Assembly: GCF_000010985.1 (NCBI RefSeq)
Contig: NC_013939.1
Span: 496,001-560,000 of the forward strand
Source of the DNA: Deferribacter desulfuricans SSM1
Lineage (GTDB): Bacteria; Chrysiogenota; Deferribacteres; Deferribacterales; Deferribacteraceae
Direction of reading: 5' to 3'
DNA: 64,000 bases
Every line of letters starts with the position of its first letter. The first letter of the stretch is position 1. The position numbers and the translations under genes are program-made. Shown here one piece after another: positions 11,973 to 20,926 of this stretch. The notes beneath the pieces were generated by a model that was given only the letters and a program-made list of their open reading frames with translations, did not search any database and was not told the origin of the DNA.

Positions 11973-13877
11973 ATGAATAGAAAAATAGTTGTTTTGTTTC
12001 TTTTGATAAGTTTTAGTATAGTTAATTTCGTTTTTGCTAATGACAAAAAAATAGTAATTTTTGGTGAAAAAATCACCGAAAGTGAGGTAGAAAACAAAGC
12101 AAATGTCATAGTTATTACAAAAGAGGATATTGATAAAATAAATCCTCAAACCGTTTATGATATTTTAGAAACTATTCCAGGAGTAAGTGTAAAATCTTAT
12201 GATTTAAAACACAGCTTAGTAATTATGGGTGGTTTTGATGGTGAAAAAGGTGGTTTAAATAATGTAATAATGTTAAATGGTAGAAGAATTACAAATCCTG
12301 ATATGAGCACTCCTGATTTGTCTTTGATACCGGTTGATATGATAGAAAGAGTAGAAGTTTATTTAGGTGGTGGGAGCGTACTTTTTGGTGATAGAGCTAC
12401 AGGTGGGGCAATAAATATAGTAACTAAGAAGCCTTATAAAAATAGTTTCACTGTAAAAGCTGATGGTGGCTCTTATGGTTATTATAATATTTATGCAGAG
12501 GGTGTTTTTGCAAATGAAAGATACTCTTTTATTATAAACGCAGATAAGCTTGGGATGGAAGGCTATCGTGATAATTCAGAATTTTATTCTGGAACAGTAA
12601 GTGGTCAATTTAGTTATTATTTAGATAAATTGGAAATAACTTTTGATACGCTGTATAATGATCAAAGATATGGATTACCAGGTTCTTTAACTGAAAGTGA
12701 TATTGCAAATTATGGGCGTAAACATTCTAATACGCCACTTGATGGTGGAGATGATTATAGCAAAAGTTTTGGATTAAAACTTTCATATGATTTGAGCGAA
12801 AATAGTAAAATTGTATTTGATAGCAATATAAGGCAAAGGAATAGATCTTACTATTTATATGTAAAAACAAATGATGAATTAAAAACAAAAATATATCAAC
12901 TTTATTATGATTTCAAATTAAACAAGAAAAATTATTCTAATCATTTACAGGTTGGTGTTGAATATGAAAAGGATAATTTGGAAACTGAGAGTACATGGTC
13001 AAGTTCTAAACTTGATAGAAAAAGAAAGGCTGTTTATTTTTATGATACTTTTTCTATAAGTAAAATATTTGGTGAATATGGTTATAGATATTCAAAACTT
13101 AATGATGATTATGATACTTATGACAAGTCAAAAGATACTTCTGAAAAAGCTTATACAGGTGTAATTGGTTATAACATAACTAAAAATCATAAAATATACA
13201 TTAAGTATGATAGAAGTTTTAGATTTCCTACAACTGATGAAATGATTGAATATTCTTTTGTTCAATATGATTATGTTTTAAATGATTCTCTTGATACTCA
13301 GGTCGATAAAACTTATGAAATTGGTTTTAAATCAGATTATAAAAAATACTTTGTTCATTTATCAGTGTATAAGCAGGTTTCAAATAGTGAAATTTTTACA
13401 AATCCTACATATGTTCCATACGCTAATACAAATTTTGATACTGAAAAGAAAGTATTCAATATGAATACAGGCTATGATGATAATAATATTTTGCTGATGT
13501 TGTCCTACAACTATATAGACTCTGTGATAACTGAAGATGGTTATGATGACTCTTTTGTGCCTCTGGTTTCAAAACATACTATAAAAGCAACAGCTGGTTA
13601 TAGAACAAAAGCTGGGTTTGGGGTTTACTACTTTGTAAGGTATTACAGTGATTATTATGTTGGTAATGATTATAAAAACACTTATGACAAAATGGATGGA
13701 TACGCAATTAGTGATTTAAAGCTCGAGTATAAAAAGAAAAATTATGAAATTTATTTCAAGGTAAACAATCTGTTTAATGAACAGTATTATAGTTATGTAA
13801 ATAATTATGGTTATGGGAATAATTATTATCCTGCACCAGAAAGAAATTATATGGCAGGGGTAAAGGTTAAGTTTTAA
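11973..13877 (+). CDS. btuB: TonB-dependent corrinoid receptor (BtuB-like)
   Basis: The 634 residues have a signal peptide (about 1-22) and a plug domain (VIVITKEDIDKINPQTVYDILETIPG ... GGSVLFGDRATGGAINIVTKK). A beta-barrel rich in alternating aromatic strands follows, ending in a phenylalanine (GVKVKF), as outer-membrane barrels do. Control by a B12 riboswitch and the btuFRCD genes behind it identify the substrate class as cobalamin or related corrinoids; the fold alone would not. Its stop overlaps the btuF start (TAATG). Confidence 0.93.
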   Translation: MNRKIVVLFLLISFSIVNFVFANDKKIVIFGEKITESEVENKANVIVITKEDIDKINPQTVYDILETIPGVSVKSYDLKHSLVIMGGFDGEKGGLNNVIMLNGRRITNPDMSTPDLSLIPVDMIERVEVYLGGGSVLFGDRATGGAINIVTKKPYKNSFTVKADGGSYGYYNIYAEGVFANERYSFIINADKLGMEGYRDNSEFYSGTVSGQFSYYLDKLEITFDTLYNDQRYGLPGSLTESDIANYGRKHSNTPLDGGDDYSKSFGLKLSYDLSENSKIVFDSNIRQRNRSYYLYVKTNDELKTKIYQLYYDFKLNKKNYSNHLQVGVEYEKDNLETESTWSSSKLDRKRKAVYFYDTFSISKIFGEYGYRYSKLNDDYDTYDKSKDTSEKAYTGVIGYNITKNHKIYIKYDRSFRFPTTDEMIEYSFVQYDYVLNDSLDTQVDKTYEIGFKSDYKKYFVHLSVYKQVSNSEIFTNPTYVPYANTNFDTEKKVFNMNTGYDDNNILLMLSYNYIDSVITEDGYDDSFVPLVSKHTIKATAGYRTKAGFGVYYFVRYYSDYYVGNDYKNTYDKMDGYAISDLKLEYKKKNYEIYFKVNNLFNEQYYSYVNNYGYGNNYYPAPERNYMAGVKVKF

Positions 13878-14701
13878 TGAGAAAGGTACTTTTTAGAGCT
13901 GCTTTTGTGCAGCTCTTTTTCTTTTTTCTATTTTTAAATAGCTTATTTGCAGAAATAAATAGAGTTGTGTCTGTTGTCCCATCTATTACAAAACAGTTGA
14001 TATATTTTAAAGCACAAGAAACGATTGTTGGTTGTTCATCTTATTGTAAATTAGCAAAAGATACAAATGTGCAGATTGTTGGTAATATTATAAATATAAA
14101 TGTTGAAAAAATATATTCATTGAAACCTGATATTGTCTTTGTGAGTAATATGACGGATGTTAGGGATGTGGAAAAACTAAAAAAACTTGGTATAAAGGCA
14201 GCTGTATTTAGCTATCCAAAATCTATTGAGGAGTTTTTTACACAGGTAAAAGAAATAGGGAAATTAACTGGTTATCAAAAAGCAGCAAATAAAGCGATTA
14301 ATATTTCTAAAAAGTTGTTTGCAGAGCTATCAAATAGATGTAATGCATTAAAAGGGAAAAAAGTTTTTATGGAAATAGGTGTAAAACCCCTTTATTCTGT
14401 CCCAAAGGATACTTATTTAAATGATTTTTTATTGAGGCTTGGTTTAATTAATATTACAGGGAAATTAAAAGATGGGATCATAAATAGAGAGTATGTAATT
14501 AAAGAAAATCCTGATATTATAATGATTATGGATATGGGATACAAAGCAAAGGAGGAGATATCTTATTGGCATAAATTCAAATTTTTAAATGCTGTAAAAA
14601 ATAATAAAATACTTTTATTAGAAGCAGATAAGGTAGCTAGTCCAGCTTTGCCAGAGTTTTTTGAATATTTTAAAAAAATTTTATATAGGATGTGCAAATG
14701 A
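13877..14701 (+). CDS. btuF: cobalamin ABC transporter substrate-binding protein (BtuF-like)
   Basis: The 274 residues have a hydrophobic N-terminal signal sequence (about 8-25) and a periplasmic_BP_2 fold (RVVSVVPSITKQLIYF, EKIYSLKPDIVFVSNMTD, ENPDIIMIMDMG). Family members bind B12 or ferric siderophores and hand them to a BtuCD-type importer. The riboswitch and the neighbouring permease and ATPase argue for corrinoid. Overlaps the next gene by four bases. Confidence 0.87.
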   Translation: MRKVLFRAAFVQLFFFFLFLNSLFAEINRVVSVVPSITKQLIYFKAQETIVGCSSYCKLAKDTNVQIVGNIININVEKIYSLKPDIVFVSNMTDVRDVEKLKKLGIKAAVFSYPKSIEEFFTQVKEIGKLTGYQKAANKAINISKKLFAELSNRCNALKGKKVFMEIGVKPLYSVPKDTYLNDFLLRLGLINITGKLKDGIINREYVIKENPDIIMIMDMGYKAKEEISYWHKFKFLNAVKNNKILLLEADKVASPALPEFFEYFKKILYRMCK

Positions 14702-15213
14702 AAGGGATGGTACATGTTTATACAGGAAATGGAAAAGGGAAGACTACTGCAGCTTTTGGATTAGCATTAAGGGGGATAGGAGCTGGAAAAAGTGTGTATA
14801 TTATTCAATTTATAAAGTCTATGGAATATTCTGAAATAAAGGCATTTAAAAAATATTTCCCTTTTGTACCAATAGAGCAGTTTGGTAGAGGTTGTTTTAT
14901 TATTAATAAACCAGAAAAAGAGGATATTTTAGAAGCTAAAAAAGGATTTGAAAGAGTAAAAGAGCTTTTAAAGAGAAAAGACATAGATATTTTGATTTTG
15001 GATGAAATAAATATTGCTATTTATTATGGGATGATTGATTGTGCAGAATTAATTGAGCAATTAAAAAATAGAAATCAAGAGATGGAAGTTGTAATTACAG
15101 GTAGATATGCAAAAAAAGAGCTAATCGATTTTGCTGATTTGGTTACTGAAATGAAAGAGGTTAAACATTATTATAATAGTGGTGTTAAAGCAAGAGATGG
15201 TATAGAAAGATAA
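14698..15213 (+). CDS. btuR: cob(I)alamin adenosyltransferase (CobO/BtuR type)
   Basis: Transfers adenosyl from ATP to reduced corrinoid, making adenosylcobalamin from imported B12. The 171 residues contain the family P-loop GNGKGKTTAAFGLALRG (about 9-25), the QFIKS motif, the DILILDEINIAI Walker-B-like segment and a C-terminal KHYYNSGVKARDGIE tail. ATG 14698, with AGGA ahead, is preferred to GTG 14692. It sits inside the uptake operon, so salvaged corrinoid is immediately activated and its product feeds back on the riboswitch. Confidence 0.95.
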   Translation: MKGMVHVYTGNGKGKTTAAFGLALRGIGAGKSVYIIQFIKSMEYSEIKAFKKYFPFVPIEQFGRGCFIINKPEKEDILEAKKGFERVKELLKRKDIDILILDEINIAIYYGMIDCAELIEQLKNRNQEMEVVITGRYAKKELIDFADLVTEMKEVKHYYNSGVKARDGIER

Positions 15214-15215
15214 TA

Positions 15216-16169
15216 ATGGATAAAAAAACCTTTTTAAAGAAAATTGGCATATTGTTGATTTTTCTCGGATTATTATTTTTGTTAAATGTTTTCTATAATT
15301 ATGATTTAAAAAAAGTTGATTTGAAAATTTTACAAGTAATTAGACTACCTAGAGCATTACTCGCAATATCTGTTGGTGGCATTTTGTCTGTGTCAGCAGC
15401 AGTTTTACAAGGAGTGTTTAGAAATCCACTTGTAGAAACATATACTTTGGGAATTTCTGGTGGAGCTGGTATAGGTGTAGCTTTAGCTATTTCTTTGGGT
15501 TTAAATAAAATTTTTGGTTATTATGCACTCCCTTTTTTTGGATTTTTGGGCGCTTTAGCTGTCTTTTGGCTGATTTATCAATTTGCTTTGAGGAAAAGAT
15601 TTTTTGAAGTGGACAAAGTATTAATGATAGGTGTGATGATAAGTTTTATTTCATCAGCTTTGCTTATGCTAATTTTATCGCTATCTAAAACTGAGAGTAT
15701 AAATAATGTAATTTACTGGTTGATGGGTTCGTTAGATGAATCTGACTATTTTGTAATTTTTTTAACATTAATTGTATCTTTTATAATTTTGATTGTATTT
15801 GGACTAATTTCAAACCGCTTAAATGGGTTTTTATTGGGGGTAGAAAAGGGGAGTAGTCTTGGTATAGATATTGTGGGGCTTACAAAGCTTACAGTTTTTC
15901 TTGCGTGTTTTTCATGTGCTTTTGCAGTTTCTTCAAGTGGTATTATCCCATTTGTTGGGATTGTTGTCCCACATATTTTAAAGGCAATTTATGGCAATGA
16001 TTTTAGGTTTTTAGTACCAGCATCATTTATTTCAGGTGCTGCGTTTATGTTGTTTGCAGATCTTGTAGCAAAAATAATTATTTCACCAAATGAGCTTCCA
16101 GTTGGTGTTATTACAGGTATTATAGGTGGAATTATCTTTATAAATATTTACAGGAAAAGGCTTAAATGA
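15216..16169 (+). CDS. btuC: cobalamin ABC transporter permease (BtuC-like, FecCD family)
   Basis: Inner-membrane permease of 317 residues with about nine to ten predicted hydrophobic helices. It carries the FecCD hallmarks RLPRALLAISVGGILSVSAA, QGVFRNPLVETYTLGISGGAG and SGIIPFVGIVVPHILK. It forms the channel for substrate delivered by BtuF and powered by BtuD, whose start overlaps its stop. FecCD permeases also serve siderophores; the operon context decides for corrinoid. Confidence 0.92.
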   Translation: MDKKTFLKKIGILLIFLGLLFLLNVFYNYDLKKVDLKILQVIRLPRALLAISVGGILSVSAAVLQGVFRNPLVETYTLGISGGAGIGVALAISLGLNKIFGYYALPFFGFLGALAVFWLIYQFALRKRFFEVDKVLMIGVMISFISSALLMLILSLSKTESINNVIYWLMGSLDESDYFVIFLTLIVSFIILIVFGLISNRLNGFLLGVEKGSSLGIDIVGLTKLTVFLACFSCAFAVSSSGIIPFVGIVVPHILKAIYGNDFRFLVPASFISGAAFMLFADLVAKIIISPNELPVGVITGIIGGIIFINIYRKRLK

Positions 16170-16975
16170 GTTATATTTTAAAAGTAAAGAATTTATGTGC
16201 TGGTTATGAAAATGGTTTTAGTTTGAAAGACATCAATTTTTCTATGAAAAAATCAGAATTTTTAGGACTTATTGGGCCAAATGGTTCAGGAAAATCGACA
16301 TTTTTAAAGACACTAATTGGCACATTGAAAAAATATTCTGGTGAAATTTTTATACAAGATAAAAAAATAGAATCATATTCAAGAAAAGAGTTGAGTAGAT
16401 TAATTGCTTATGTCCCTCAAAAGATTGAAAATGTTGAGATAACTGTTATTGATTATTTAAAGCTTGGCAGATTGCCATATTTTGATAATTTTCAGTTTTT
16501 TGAAAGCAAAAAAGACTTAGATGTAATAAATTACTATATAAGTTTTTTTCAAATAGAAAATTTAATTGATAAGTACTTGTTTCAACTAAGCGGTGGAGAA
16601 CAGCAGATAGTATCAATAGCATCAGCTTTAATTCAGGAGCCAACTCTATTGTTATTAGACGAGCCAACTGCTCATCTTGATATAAATCATCAAATACAAA
16701 TTATGGATATTTTAAAAATATTAAATCAAGAAAAGGGGGTATCAATAGTTATAGTTTTGCATGATTTAAATTTAGCTGCGGAGTATTGTGATAATTTAGT
16801 GTTGTTAAAGAATGGTCATATAGCAGCAAGTGGGAGTCCAGAAGATGTATTAAATTATAAGACTATAGAAAAAGTATATGATATGGTTGTAGTTTCTATG
16901 AAAAATCCTATATCTAATAAACCATTTGTATTACCAGTATCAAAGCTGTTGATGGATAAATATAAAAATGAATAA
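16166..16975 (+). CDS. btuD: cobalamin ABC transporter ATPase (BtuD-like)
   Basis: The 269-residue ABC ATPase has Walker A GPNGSGKST (about 38-46), a Q-loop (VPQKIE), signature LSGGEQQ, Walker B LLLLDEPTAHLD and the switch His in VLHDLNLA. It belongs to the FecE/BtuD subgroup. It overlaps btuC upstream and tonB downstream, so the importer and its energiser are one translational block. Confidence 0.92.
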   Translation: MSYILKVKNLCAGYENGFSLKDINFSMKKSEFLGLIGPNGSGKSTFLKTLIGTLKKYSGEIFIQDKKIESYSRKELSRLIAYVPQKIENVEITVIDYLKLGRLPYFDNFQFFESKKDLDVINYYISFFQIENLIDKYLFQLSGGEQQIVSIASALIQEPTLLLLDEPTAHLDINHQIQIMDILKILNQEKGVSIVIVLHDLNLAAEYCDNLVLLKNGHIAASGSPEDVLNYKTIEKVYDMVVVSMKNPISNKPFVLPVSKLLMDKYKNE

Positions 16976-17762
16976 TTATTCACAAAATAGGTTTTTAATT
17001 ATCTCTATTTTTATATCATTGACATTGCATGGGGTAATTTTAATAAAATATAAAGTTTTTCATATAAACTTTTTCGATAATGATAAAAGTATTACTATTA
17101 ATTTTGAATTTAAGAGAGCAGAAAAAGTAAAAAATGATGTTCCTGAGGGTAAAAAAGCTGCTAAAATTAATAATTTAAATTTTCAAAATAATAATTCTCA
17201 TAAAAATAAAATATTTAAAAAGCCTGATTTAGTGAAAAAACATAAAGAAATTATAAAAAAGAAAATAAAGAATAATATCCAAAAAACTGTAGCTTTTATT
17301 CCTGACAAGCAGATTGAAGTAAAAAAGAGTTCTGTTCAAAAAATAGATGATGTTAAAATTGATAAACAGGGTTTAGCGTCTAATAATCATATAAATAAAG
17401 ATTTTACAGAGGAAAGCAATAAAGTAGTTAAACAAGATGTATCGTTATTACAGGATAAAAAAAATTATAAAAATGAACAGAAATTTTTTGATAGTAATAA
17501 ATATTTTAATTATGTACTCAATTATATTAGAGATAATTTGCCTTATCCTTATCTTGCTAGAAAAAGAGGGATAGAAGGTAGTGTAAAGGTAAAAATTTGG
17601 ATTAATGAGGCTGGAAAAGTTGTTAAAGTGGAACTGTTGCAATCCTCAGGTTTTAAACTGCTTGATAAAAACACTAAGTATTTTTTAACTAAACTAACAT
17701 TAAAAGAAAAACCACCTTATGAAGTAAATTTTACCCTAACTCTCGAATATAAGTTATTGTAA
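16968..17762 (+). CDS. tonB: TonB-like energy transducer
   Basis: The 264 residues have one N-terminal membrane helix (about 8-27, with the SxxxH-type pattern SLTLHGVIL), a long Lys/Asn-rich periplasmic spacer (about 45-175) and a C-terminal TonB domain (YPYLARKRGIEGSVKVKIWI ... VVKVELLQSSGFKLLDK). TonB spans the periplasm to energise outer-membrane receptors such as BtuB. The spacer is basic rather than Pro-rich, which is unusual next to textbook TonB. No exbB/exbD follow; they must be elsewhere. Confidence 0.9.
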   Translation: MNNYSQNRFLIISIFISLTLHGVILIKYKVFHINFFDNDKSITINFEFKRAEKVKNDVPEGKKAAKINNLNFQNNNSHKNKIFKKPDLVKKHKEIIKKKIKNNIQKTVAFIPDKQIEVKKSSVQKIDDVKIDKQGLASNNHINKDFTEESNKVVKQDVSLLQDKKNYKNEQKFFDSNKYFNYVLNYIRDNLPYPYLARKRGIEGSVKVKIWINEAGKVVKVELLQSSGFKLLDKNTKYFLTKLTLKEKPPYEVNFTLTLEYKLL

Positions 17763-17808
17763 ATTAACAATTATTAGAAATTCACTCCTGGTAATTACTG
17801 GATATTTT

Positions 17809-17835
17809 GTCATTAAGAGGCCAGCGAAGTAATCT
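17809..17835. repeat. half copy of dispersed palindromic repeat
   Basis: GTCATTAAGAGGCCAGCGAAGTAATCT resembles the right half of the complete elements at 18551, 36793 and 43735. It is followed by a GCTGTTGCAATAA motif that also flanks other copies. The stretch 17763-17921 otherwise holds no gene. Confidence 0.6.
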
Positions 17836-17921
17836 TAAAAAGCTGTTGCAATAAATTTCAGCTGATAATTTGTTTGCTATTATTTTTAGTTATGTTAAAA
17901 TTTATTAAAGGGGGTTTTGTG

Positions 17922-18104
17922 ATGTATTCTGGGGATTCATTTTTTTATGTTATAGGGATGATCATTGTAGCAATCATTATTTTTATAATAGCTAGAGAAT
18001 TTAACTGTTGGTATTGGAAGATTAATAAAAGATTGCAATTGCTTGAAGAAATTAATCAAAACTTAAAGGAGCTTTTGGAGTTACAAAAGAGGCAGAAAGG
18101 TTAG
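17922..18104 (+). CDS. small single-helix membrane protein, unknown function
   Basis: The 60 residues comprise one hydrophobic helix (about 8-25), then a basic/aromatic motif EFNCWYWKINKR and a short amphipathic coiled coil (LQLLEEINQNLKELLEL). Short proteins with a CWYWKIN-like motif occur in many bacteria without known function; I recognise the pattern but cannot name a role. The start at ATG 17922 is supported by AAAGGGGG upstream. A longer start at 17874 lacks a ribosome site. Confidence 0.65.
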   Translation: MYSGDSFFYVIGMIIVAIIIFIIAREFNCWYWKINKRLQLLEEINQNLKELLELQKRQKG

Positions 18105-18257
18105 ATTTAGATAAGTGAATATAATTTTAAAGGTATTAGAGAGGACTGAATTTTTTTCTTTATGATCTATGTTTTTGCTTAAATGTTGCAAATTGTTATT
18201 AGGAGAAGTTGAATGTAATTTTGCGTTGTTCTACACCTCTTTTTATTTAAGTAGAAA

Positions 18258-18307
18258 TTGACAAAGGGTTATGAGCTGGATATATAAAATTGTTCTTAAT
18301 AAACAAT
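18258..18307 (+). promoter_or_regulatory. sigma-70 promoter plus palindromic operator candidate
   Basis: TTGACA (18258-18263), 17 bases, TATATA (18281-18286). Just downstream is the inverted repeat ATTGTT...AACAAT (18289-18307), placed where a repressor would block transcription of the small gene at 18324. Confidence 0.6.
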
Positions 18308-18323
18308 TAGTTTGGTGGAAAAT

Positions 18324-18506
18324 ATGACTAGGAAAAAATTATTGGATAAAAAAATATCAGAGAAACTTTCGCTGGACTCAGAAAAGGACAAGCCGATTAC
18401 CTTTTTCGGTTCAAGACTCTTGACGGACTCAGAAATAGAATCTTTAAGGAAAAAGGCGGAACAAGCGGATCAATTTTACAAAGAATTTTTTAGCAAGCAG
18501 AATTAA
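18324..18506 (+). CDS. small hydrophilic protein, unknown function
   Basis: The 60 residues are highly charged, without signal peptide or membrane segment. The protein contains PITFFGSRLLTDSEIESLRKKAEQADQFY; the C-terminal half looks helical. I do not recognise the family. It has its own strong promoter and candidate operator (18258-18307) and a GGTGG ribosome site before ATG 18324. It stands alone between the corrinoid operon and the CRISPR locus, close to the far end of array 1. It may be a small regulator or stress protein; nothing in the sequence proves this. Confidence 0.55.
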   Translation: MTRKKLLDKKISEKLSLDSEKDKPITFFGSRLLTDSEIESLRKKAEQADQFYKEFFSKQN

Positions 18507-18550
18507 AACTAAAATATACCCGTTGCAAATAATAATTGCTTAAACACCTC

Positions 18551-18625
18551 AGATTGCTTCGCTAACGCTCGCAATGACTGCTTTTTTGGGTCATTGCGAG
18601 GCAACATTAGTTGCCGAAGCAATCT
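18551..18625. repeat. dispersed palindromic repeat, copy 1
   Basis: A 75-base imperfect palindrome: AGATTGCTTCG...GCAATGAC on the left, and GTCATTGCGAG...CGAAGCAATCT on the right. Similar elements are at 36793-36865 and 43735-43796. The surrounding 18507-18730 contains nothing else recognisable before the first CRISPR repeat. Confidence 0.8.
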
Positions 18626-18730
18626 CAAAACTTTAATAATATCAGAAAATTGTTCCCTTGTGCAACAGCCTCTTATCATCCTAAAAATGAGAACCTTTCG
18701 ACGCAGGATAAATAGGAAAATAATACAAAT

Positions 18731-20696
18731 AATTCAATTCCTCTTAGGCACTCTAAAAACCAGAAATAACAGGTTCAATCAAAGTATATGATAGAAAGTT
18801 TCAATTCCTCTTAGGCACTCTAAAAACAGAGTTAATTTTTTGTTGTACTCTTGTTCAAGGTACTGTTTCAATTCCTCTTAGGCACTCTAAAAACCAATCA
18901 AATCAAAAGCTGAGTATGTTGTATCTACTACAGTTTCAATTCCTCTTAGGCACTCTAAAAACATGTCCCAGGTTTTGTTTATTTGTTAGTGGATAGGAGT
19001 TTCAATTCCTCTTAGGCACTCTAAAAACCAAGTATTGATGCAGTAGCTTGTGAGGTGGGTGATGGTTTCAATTTCTCTTAGGCACTCTAAAAACGCTCCT
19101 CAAGACTCATCTTGACAATTTGACGACCATGTTTCAATTCCTCTTAGGCACTCTAAAAACAAGAGCTTGAGAAGGGACTCGAAAGGTTTCTTGCAGTCAG
19201 TTTCAATTCCTCTTAGGCACTCTAAAAACGTGAAAATCCATCTCGGGGATAAAGAGGAAATAAAAGAGTTTCAATTCCTCTTAGGCACTCTAAAAACTAT
19301 TAAATCGTTTATACTTGATGTTGCAGATGTGCTGTTTCAATTCCTCATAGGCACTCTAAAAACTTTCAAAGAGAATAAAAAGATAATTCTAACTGAAGAT
19401 GGTTTCAATTCCTCATAGGCACTCTAAAAACAATATTTATATGAAATCATTGAATCAAAAGATAACAAGTTTCAATTCCTCATAGGCACTCTAAAAACCT
19501 CACTGTGTTTTAGAAATTAGAAGCTTAAAAAATGGGTTTCAATTCCTCTTAGGCACTCTAAAAACTTTTTATACCATTGATTAGCTCGTTGTTCGATATT
19601 GTGTTTCAATTCCTCTTAGGCACTCTAAAAACCCGCTTATCGCTGCAGCTGTCAAAACGGGGAAAGATAGTTTCAATTCCTCTTAGGCACTCTAAAAACC
19701 TCTGCACAAAGCTTGTTATCAGGCTCGGCGAACAGGGGTTTCAATTCCTCTTAGGCACTCTAAAAACCTATAGCAATTTCATCCTTGTCTTTCATTAGGG
19801 AAGTTTCAATTCCTCTTAGGCACTCTAAAAACAAATATCTAAAGTTACTTTACGAATAGGAAACCATTGTTTCAATTCCTCTTAGGCACTCTAAAAACAA
19901 AGAAAACTAATGAAGGGGGTAGTTATGAAATATAAGTTTCAATTCCTCTTAGGCACTCTAAAAACATATTTATTGCATAAACGAAAATAATGATGGAAAT
20001 GGTTTCAATTCCTCTTAGGCACTCTAAAAACATGGGCTTTTGTTGCCATAAAAGCATATCTATTTTGTTTCAATTCCTCTTAGGCACTCTAAAAACCCAA
20101 CCCTTTTCCATAAATAGTTATATTACAGTCTCTGTTTCAATTCCTCTTAGGCACTCTAAAAACTACATCAGTTCAATCTCCCGTTGTTTTTCAATTGTTG
20201 TTTCAATTCCTCTTAGGCACTCTAAAAACAGAAAAGATTAATCAATTTGGGGTTACTGTTCAATTGTTTCAATTCCTCTTAGGCACTCTAAAAACTTTTA
20301 AAATTGTATCCACCATATTGGTCTTCAATGGCGTTTCAATTCCTCTTAGGCACTCTAAAAACTTGAACAAATTCTGCAAGGTTGGTCTGAACAAGATACG
20401 TTTCAATTCCTCTTAGGCACTCTAAAAACGAAAACATTCAGAAATGAACATTGTGAATGGTATTCGTTTCAATTCCTCTTAGGCACTCTAAAAACTTGAC
20501 ATAGAAGTTGAACAAGGAAGTGATACAAGTCTGTTTCAATTCCTCTTAGGCACTCTAAAAACATATATAACATCAGAATCTTTAAACCAACGCGGAAAAG
20601 TTTCAATTCCTCTTAGGCACTCTAAAAACTATATTATATAAAGAAAACAGACCATCCTTGTAGATAGTTTCAATTCCTCTTAGGCACTCTAAAAAC
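18731..20696 (-). CRISPR. CRISPR array 1 (30 repeats, 29 spacers)
   Basis: Thirty 30-base repeats at a period of 64-69 bases; spacers of 34-39 bases, mostly 36-37. Plus-strand repeat: GTTTCAATTCCTC, TTAGG, CACTCTAAAAAC. Read on the minus strand it ends ATTGAAAC, the usual type I 5' handle, so transcription is leftward. The leftmost repeat (18731) is degenerate in its first two bases, as expected at the trailer end. Repeats at 19334, 19402 and 19469 carry CATAGG (array 2 type) instead of CTTAGG. The repeat at 19067 has one C-to-T change. Confidence 0.99.
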
Positions 20697-20926
20697 CCTT
20701 ATCCCTACGAAATATCAAATTGTCAAACATCTTTGATAAATCTACTAATTTTATTATACAAAATTTTGAAAAATGTGTCAAATTTAAAGTGATTTTTAGT
20801 CGACCTCTAATCTTGTAAAAAAACCTGGAGATCGACAACTGATTGATACATATAAATGAATACAATATTTCTATGGTTTTCTAATAAAAAAATTTTTAGA
20901 AAAATATCAAAAATAATGGGGGTCGA
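20697..20926 (-). promoter_or_regulatory. CRISPR leader 1
   Basis: The 230 bases between the newest repeat of array 1 and the cas3 stop. Minus-strand promoter: TTGACA (20781-20776), 17 bases, TATAAT (20758-20753), so pre-crRNA starts about 50 bases before the first repeat. Three GTCGAC-like boxes (20799-20804, ATCGAC 20831-20836, 20922-20927) form inverted repeats around the promoter's upstream side. Most of it is repeated in leader 2. Confidence 0.9.

Noticed and set aside
18594-20416. Open frames with repeated FQFLLGTLKT / VSIPLRHSKN peptides on the plus strand
   Set aside because: They are translations of CRISPR repeats and spacers of array 1; the locus is transcribed on the minus strand.
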